DNA from: an uncultured Eubacteriales bacterium
Lineage (GTDB): Bacteria > Bacillota > Clostridia > Christensenellales > Christensenellaceae
Assembly: GCA_902782475.1 (NCBI GenBank)
Contig: CACZNR010000026.1
Coordinates: 1-9,666, forward strand
Length of the DNA stretch: 9,666 bases
Direction: 5' to 3'
Position numbers and translations under genes: made by a program. Each line of letters begins with the position of its first letter. Position 1 is the first letter of the stretch. This document shows, piece by piece, positions 6,542-9,666 of the stretch. The notes under the pieces were generated by a model, which saw nothing but the letters and a program-made list of their open reading frames with translations, made no database searches and was not told the origin of the DNA.

Positions 6542-7909
6542 TCAGGACCCTCTTCTGTCCTGTTCGAAATGCTCGTAGAGTTCCTTCCTAGAAGAGCAGC
6601 CTGTCTTCTGGAGTATGTTATGGACATGGAACTTCACGGTGCTCTCTGAAACGAAGAGCCTGTCTGCTATCATGGGAGTGGTCTCCTTCTGAAGCAGCAG
6701 CCTCATTATCTCCCTTTCCCTCTGTGAAAGGTCGTGCTTCAGTGCGAATCTCTGGAAGTGTTCTTCCTCGCTCATCCTTCTGTCAGCATCAGGCATGTAT
6801 ATCTTCTGATACAGCCAGAAGAATGCGAATACCGCCACACAGTAAAGCACTGCTCCGGCAGCTGCCATGGCCATCACTGAATGTGATAAGGCAAAGCTCA
6901 GCACAGTACCTGCTGACTGGCCGATCCTTCCTGCCATTAGTCCATATCCTGAGATACGGCAGTCCTTCTTCCTGTCAGCCAGGTCACAGAACAGTATCAC
7001 CCTGTAGACCGAGAAGAATGCTGTTGCAAAATAACTCAAGGACCATACTATACCAGCAGGTACTGCCCCGTTCTTAAGGGTAAGAGTGATGAATGGAAGA
7101 ACAAGAGCACCAAGTGTTATCACTGCTCCGTGCTTTCTGTTCCTGTCGCTTATGAGTCCCGCTATGACGAGTCCTGCTCCATAGAACAGTCTTGTAAGCT
7201 CCAGATGCACGGTCCCCTTTATGTCTGAAGACGGAAATGAGAAGCATATGTGCTCCACGATGCTGAAAAGGGCCACTATCAGTGAGGCCACCGGTATCAT
7301 CCACTTCGTGCCTGCAGGCCTTTCATCTTTTCTTTCTGATACTGCATCATCATTGCAGTTCCTGATGCTTCTCTCTATAAGGATCACTGGAGCAGAGCAG
7401 ATTATGCAGATGAGTGCATTTATAAAACTACTGTATATGCTGTTCTTTGCTGCAAGGGAAAGTATCCAGGACAGAATGGTCGAAGCCCCGTAGGCAATTC
7501 CGAATATCTTTGCCCTGTTCTTTATATCAGCCTTGGAAAGAAGGTACAGATAGTACCCGGCTATCATGCCACATATGAGGTTTGAAAGAAAACCGAATGT
7601 TACCGCTAGGGCGAGAGATCCCGTTATGTATGAAGGTATCATGCATATAAGATATGCAGGAAGCAGGAAGATCGCCAGAGGCCTTCTGATGTCTCCCCTT
7701 TTTCCTATGTACAGGGAGAACAGGAATATGCCTGCTGCCTGAAGCAGGTACCCGGCTCCCATGGAGATGAGATCAGGAAAACCTTCCCAGGACAGGGCCA
7801 TGAGATCATAGAGCCATGCTATGTATCCCGTGGAGGTCATGAAAAAGCACAAGAAGATGATGAGCATGCATTTCATGCCATAGCTTCTTTCTGTATTCCT
7901 TTCCTTCAT
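6542..7909 (-). CDS. 12-TM membrane protein with C-terminal LuxR-type HTH
   Basis: A predicted membrane-embedded transcription regulator. I start it at ATG 7909 (455 aa), just after GGGAGAAGGGAC; the longer start at 7954 (470 aa) lies in the loop of the tRNA terminator and has no ribosome site. About twelve hydrophobic segments (residues 14-33, 44-70, 76-97, 99-124, 133-154, 162-179, 203-224, 238-254, 261-278, 285-311, 323-346, 345-367) have an MFS-like arrangement. The C-terminal 394-450 is a GerE/LuxR HTH: LSQREREIMRLLLQKETTPM, then IADRLFVSESTVKFHVHNIL, then QKTGCSSRKEL. No receiver domain or phosphorylation site is present, so the membrane part probably senses the signal. Such MFS-LuxR fusions are best known from Coriobacteriia. 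The two lipoprotein genes downstream are likely targets; that is inferred from order. Confidence 0.9.
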   Translation of the reverse strand: MKERNTERSYGMKCMLIIFLCFFMTSTGYIAWLYDLMALSWEGFPDLISMGAGYLLQAAGIFLFSLYIGKRGDIRRPLAIFLLPAYLICMIPSYITGSLALAVTFGFLSNLICGMIAGYYLYLLSKADIKNRAKIFGIAYGASTILSWILSLAAKNSIYSSFINALICIICSAPVILIERSIRNCNDDAVSERKDERPAGTKWMIPVASLIVALFSIVEHICFSFPSSDIKGTVHLELTRLFYGAGLVIAGLISDRNRKHGAVITLGALVLPFITLTLKNGAVPAGIVWSLSYFATAFFSVYRVILFCDLADRKKDCRISGYGLMAGRIGQSAGTVLSFALSHSVMAMAAAGAVLYCVAVFAFFWLYQKIYMPDADRRMSEEEHFQRFALKHDLSQREREIMRLLLQKETTPMIADRLFVSESTVKFHVHNILQKTGCSSRKELYEHFEQDRRGS

Positions 7910-7931
7910 GTCCCTTCTCCCTTCGGCATAT

Positions 7932-7970
7932 AAAACAAACCCCCAGCAATACATCTCTGATTACCAGGGG
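7932..7970 (-). terminator. Terminator of tRNA-Val
   Basis: On the minus strand CCCCTGGTAAT (7970-7960) pairs with ATTGCTGGGGG (7950-7940), an 11-bp stem with three G-T pairs and a 9-base loop, followed by TTTGTTTTA. It begins 8 bases after the CCA end of the tRNA. The loop contains the ATG at 7954, which argues against that codon as the start of the LuxR-type gene. Confidence 0.65.
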
Positions 7971-7978
7971 AACATCTA

Positions 7979-8054
7979 TGGTGGAGACTGCGGGGCTCGA
8001 ACCCACGACCTCTCCCGTGTGAGGGGAACGCTCTCCCAGCTGAGCCAAGCCTCC
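7979..8054 (-). tRNA. tRNA-Val (anticodon CAC), CCA encoded
   Basis: The full cloverleaf is visible on the minus strand: acceptor GGAGGCT/AGTCTCC with one G-T pair, D stem GCTC/GAGC with AGCTGGGA loop, anticodon stem TTCCC/GGGAG with loop CTCACAC, so the anticodon is CAC reading GUG (Val). The variable loop is AGGTC, and the T arm GTGGG/CCCGC encloses TTCGAAC. Discriminator A is followed by an encoded CCA (7981-7979). It has its own promoter and terminator. Confidence 0.96.
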
Positions 8055-8064
8055 AGCAAGAAAT

Positions 8065-8093
8065 ATTATAGTCCTTTTTTCAGTAAATGATAA
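8065..8093 (-). promoter_or_regulatory. Promoter of tRNA-Val
   Basis: On the minus strand TTATCA (8093-8088) and a perfect TATAAT (8070-8065) are separated by exactly 17 bases. The -10 ends 10 bases before the first base of the mature tRNA, so the primary transcript has almost no 5' leader. Confidence 0.75.
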
Positions 8094-8101
8094 GCTCTGA
8101 T

Positions 8102-8134
8102 AAAAAAATACAGGATGCGGCGTTGGTCCTGTAT
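8102..8134 (-). terminator. Terminator of the 133-aa hypothetical gene
   Basis: On the minus strand ATACAGGA (8134-8127) pairs perfectly with TCCTGTAT (8115-8108) around an 11-base loop, followed directly by a run of T (8107-8102). It lies 43 bases after the stop codon at 8178 and before the tRNA promoter. Confidence 0.85.
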
Positions 8135-8177
8135 CTTCTGATCTGCACTTAAGTGCGAATAATACCTTAAAATAACT

Positions 8178-8579
8178 TTACTGTGCCTTTACATTCAGTG
8201 CTTCAGGAACATAATCCTGCCAGGAACATCCAAATTCGGATTTCAGTTCCTCATCCGGTTTCTTTTTCAGAAGATCCTTATACCTGAGGGCACATGCATA
8301 CACATCAGATGTATCCGGAAACAGCGGAGGCCTGTTATTCTTCTGGAAGACTTCATTAATTGCTTCGAATCTGCCACTGTACAGTCTCTTGATCCTGTCT
8401 ATATCCTTGTCTTTTGCTCCCATCTTCCTGAAGCTGATGAAATCATCAGGTTCTTCAGTCAGATAGTCTATGACTGTACTGTTTATATCGAGCTTCATCC
8501 TCGTAAATAGCAACCCTGTCCTGGTCTCTATGTCGAGACCTTTAACATAATAATCATATGAACATCTGTTGATCGTCAT
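8178..8579 (-). CDS. Hypothetical protein, 133 aa
   Basis: I do not recognise this protein. It is soluble, without signal or membrane segments, charged and probably mostly helical. Features are a short N-terminal region (1-30), a helix-rich middle with DDFISFRKMGAKDKDIDRIK (45-64), a PPLFPDTSDVYACALRYKDL stretch (84-103) and a C-terminal FGCSWQDYVPEALN (115-128). Codon use is like its neighbours and a clean terminator follows, which supports a real gene. The start is uncertain: ATG 8579 has only a weak GAAAGTAAG ribosome site, and the internal ATG at codon 28 has GAGG directly against it. A TATAGT sits about 15 bases before the ATG as a possible -10. Neighbours give no functional clue. Confidence 0.6.
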   Translation of the reverse strand: MTINRCSYDYYVKGLDIETRTGLLFTRMKLDINSTVIDYLTEEPDDFISFRKMGAKDKDIDRIKRLYSGRFEAINEVFQKNNRPPLFPDTSDVYACALRYKDLLKKKPDEELKSEFGCSWQDYVPEALNVKAQ

Positions 8580-8859
8580 GACACTTACTTTCAGATACTA
8601 TACATATCAGAAATACTGAAACGTATGTGAATATCTGATAACTACCTCCCTTTCTTAATTTATGGTTATCCTTCTTTTTAATATATCTTTTCCGTCACAT
8701 CAGGAAACTGCCGCTGATCATAAATCCTGATCCTGCCAGTAATCAAAGATATACCTTATTATTCTATTCTATACAAAAATCAATATTTTTCAATTCTCCT
8801 TCCATTTCATAAAATGTAATTTTTTTATGACTGCTATAGATAACACTTCAGATACGTGA
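8580..8859. other. AT-rich intergenic stretch, possible gene debris
   Basis: These 280 bases hold no intact gene. On the minus strand a strong AAAGGGAGG ribosome-like site (8653-8645) has no start codon at usable distance. It sits in the loop of a 6-bp inverted repeat GATAAC/GTTATC (8670-8665, 8642-8637). Between about 8845 and 8765 a short frame reads HKKITFYEMEGELKNIDFCI then E and stop; it has a coding-like look but no start and may be a remnant or chance. Confidence 0.35.
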
Positions 8860-9093
8860 TTATCCTGAGTATTTTCCCTTCACTGTTCCACCCCTGTATT
8901 CACTGTTTATCTGCCAGAGTTCCTTTTCTCCATCAATATATGGCTGATAAAAAGTTTCCACTCTTCCACCACCGATATTGTCGCATCCATTGCAGAACTC
9001 ACACTCCTGTCCGCAGACCTCCAGGGATGCATTTACTATCCTTATGCGCTCCTCCCTTGTGGTGTCTTTTATAAGTATAGATCTGTACTACAT
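8860..9093 (-). pseudogene. Small Cys-rich protein with in-frame TAG at codon 2
   Basis: The ATG at 9093-9091 overlaps the upstream lyase stop as TAATG and has AGGAGG 9 bases before it, so it is clearly placed as a start. Codon 2 is TAG (9090-9088). The same frame then stays open for 75 codons to TAA at 8862-8860, with no other ATG, GTG or TTG start near the front. The frame reads YRSILIKDTTREERIRIVNA from codon 3. It then has four cysteines, C27, C31, C34 and C37, in CGQECEFCNGC, and FYQPYIDGEKELWQINSEYR at 48-67. The pattern of a charged helix, a Cys cluster that could bind zinc or iron-sulfur, and a YIDGxxE helix resembles small uncharacterised Clostridia proteins and loosely VbhA-type antitoxin domains; this is from memory. 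Either a recent nonsense mutation, amber readthrough, or non-standard initiation explains it. Confidence 0.6.
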
Positions 9094-9666
9094 TATTTGG
9101 ATCCTCCTGCCTTTAAAACAGCTGCTGCTCTATCCAGTCTTTCAAGAGCATTTCTGATCTGATCTCTTCCTACAGAGAAATTCCACCTTGTGTGACTCTT
9201 TCCTCCGGGACCAAACTCATTTCCGTCCTGTGTCTGGATGAGGGCATCCTCAAGAAGGAACCTGTGTGGTGCCTTTGGAAGATCGCATCCACTCCAGTCT
9301 GTCCACATTACAGAAGTACCTTCCACAGGAGATATGATGACATCAGGGAATATGCTTTCAAGACCATCTTTAAGGATATCCCTGTTCTCTTTTATGTATG
9401 ATAGCATGTCTTCCATCCATTCCCTTCCTTCAGGGCAGTATGCACCTTTTATCGCTGCATATTCGAATGGGCCAACACTTCCATAGTGATCAGAATATTT
9501 CTGTTTAATATATCTGTCCCGAAGTTCAGGATTCTCAATTATGACATTTGCATGGTTGAATCCGGTAAAGTTGAATGTCTTTCCAAGTGACGTGACCACC
9601 ACTCCATATTCCCCTGCATCAGGGATACTTGTGTACGGAACTGTCATATTTCCATCAAACACCATC
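9093..9666 (-). CDS. MalY/PatB-type PLP C-S lyase/aminotransferase, C-terminal part
   Basis: The frame is open to the right edge, so the N-terminus is missing; the first visible ATG (9665) is internal. The visible 190 residues are the second half of a fold-type I PLP enzyme. The lysine that binds PLP is in TSLGKTFNFTG (K29 of the fragment), followed by FNHANVIIENPELRDRY (37-52). FGPGG at 151-155 and HTRWNFSVGR at 158-167 hold the Arg (R160) that grips the substrate carboxylate. This matches MalY/PatB cystathionine beta-lyases, which split cystathionine or cysteine conjugates to a thiol, pyruvate and ammonia in the cytosol; some members also act as regulators or aminotransferases. Full length is normally about 390 residues. 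Its stop overlaps the start of the Cys-rich small gene, so the two form an operon. Confidence 0.88.
   Translation of the reverse strand, partial: MVFDGNMTVPYTSIPDAGEYGVVVTSLGKTFNFTGFNHANVIIENPELRDRYIKQKYSDHYGSVGPFEYAAIKGAYCPEGREWMEDMLSYIKENRDILKDGLESIFPDVIISPVEGTSVMWTDWSGCDLPKAPHRFLLEDALIQTQDGNEFGPGGKSHTRWNFSVGRDQIRNALERLDRAAAVLKAGGSK

Noticed and set aside
7074..7304. A 76-aa minus-strand frame inside the LuxR-type gene
   Set aside because: It lies in another frame of a convincing membrane protein gene and shows no features of its own.
7806..8048. An 80-aa minus-strand frame beginning MAQLGERSPHTGEVVGSSPA
   Set aside because: It is the well-known false translation of a tRNA gene; the tRNA-Val cloverleaf is complete and the rest overlaps the LuxR-type gene in another frame.
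7908..8090. A 60-aa plus-strand frame with CGARTHDLSRVRGTLSQLSQ
   Set aside because: It is the antisense translation of the tRNA-Val gene, a frequent artefact in annotations.
8815..8840. AT-only inverted repeat CATAAAA/TTTTATG as a terminator of the Cys-rich gene
   Set aside because: The stem has no GC core and no proper T-tract on the minus strand, so termination is unlikely.
9003..9028. An alternative 42-codon frame starting at ATG 9028 inside the Cys-rich gene
   Set aside because: It uses GAG GAG codons of the main frame as an apparent ribosome site, and its product has no recognisable pattern, while the main frame has an ordered Cys cluster.

Overview
The window looks like a chromosomal segment of an anaerobic Clostridia bacterium (Bacillota), probably Lachnospiraceae. 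The reasons are moderate GC, heavy use of ATA and AGG codons, purine-rich AGGAGG-type ribosome sites, TATAAT promoters, a tRNA with encoded CCA, lipoproteins and small-protein families typical of that group. The family placement is inference. Every gene I can support lies on the minus strand, so the reading order is from the right edge to the left edge.

Right end (9666 to 8100): the C-terminal two thirds of a MalY/PatB-type PLP C-S lyase/aminotransferase. Its stop codon overlaps (TAATG) the ATG of a small Cys-rich protein frame that carries a TAG at codon 2 and is otherwise open. A non-coding stretch follows, then a 133-aa protein of unknown family with its own terminator.

Centre (8100 to 3000): a tRNA-Val(CAC) with its own promoter and terminator, then a run of three genes. 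These encode a 12-TM membrane protein ending in a LuxR-type HTH, a lipoprotein with an acidic linker, and a membrane-anchored thermolysin-like (M4) metallopeptidase. Shared orientation and the lack of a strong terminator between them suggest one functional unit: a membrane-bound regulator controlling surface lipoproteins, one of which is a protease. A GNAT acetyltransferase with its own -10 element and terminator follows.

Left end (2350 to 1): a promoter and ribosome site lead into 24 codons of a flavodoxin N-terminus that stop abruptly. After an unrelated 3' gene end there is a perfect terminator hairpin lying just before the ribosome site of a DUF3990 gene (ADP-ribosyltransferase-like). Next is a two-gene metal operon: a CopZ-like HMA protein overlapping by ATGA a ZIP-family metal transporter. 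It is driven by an extended -10 promoter whose start site is covered by a GTTAGCA-N2-TGCTAAC palindrome, probably a metal-responsive operator. A terminator separates this from an alpha/beta hydrolase that runs off the left edge.

The most notable points are the amber at codon 2 of the Cys-rich gene, the DUF3990 gene isolated behind a terminator next to gene debris, the regulated HMA-ZIP operon, and the LuxR/lipoprotein/M4 surface cluster. I see no CRISPR array, insertion sequence or complete new defence system.
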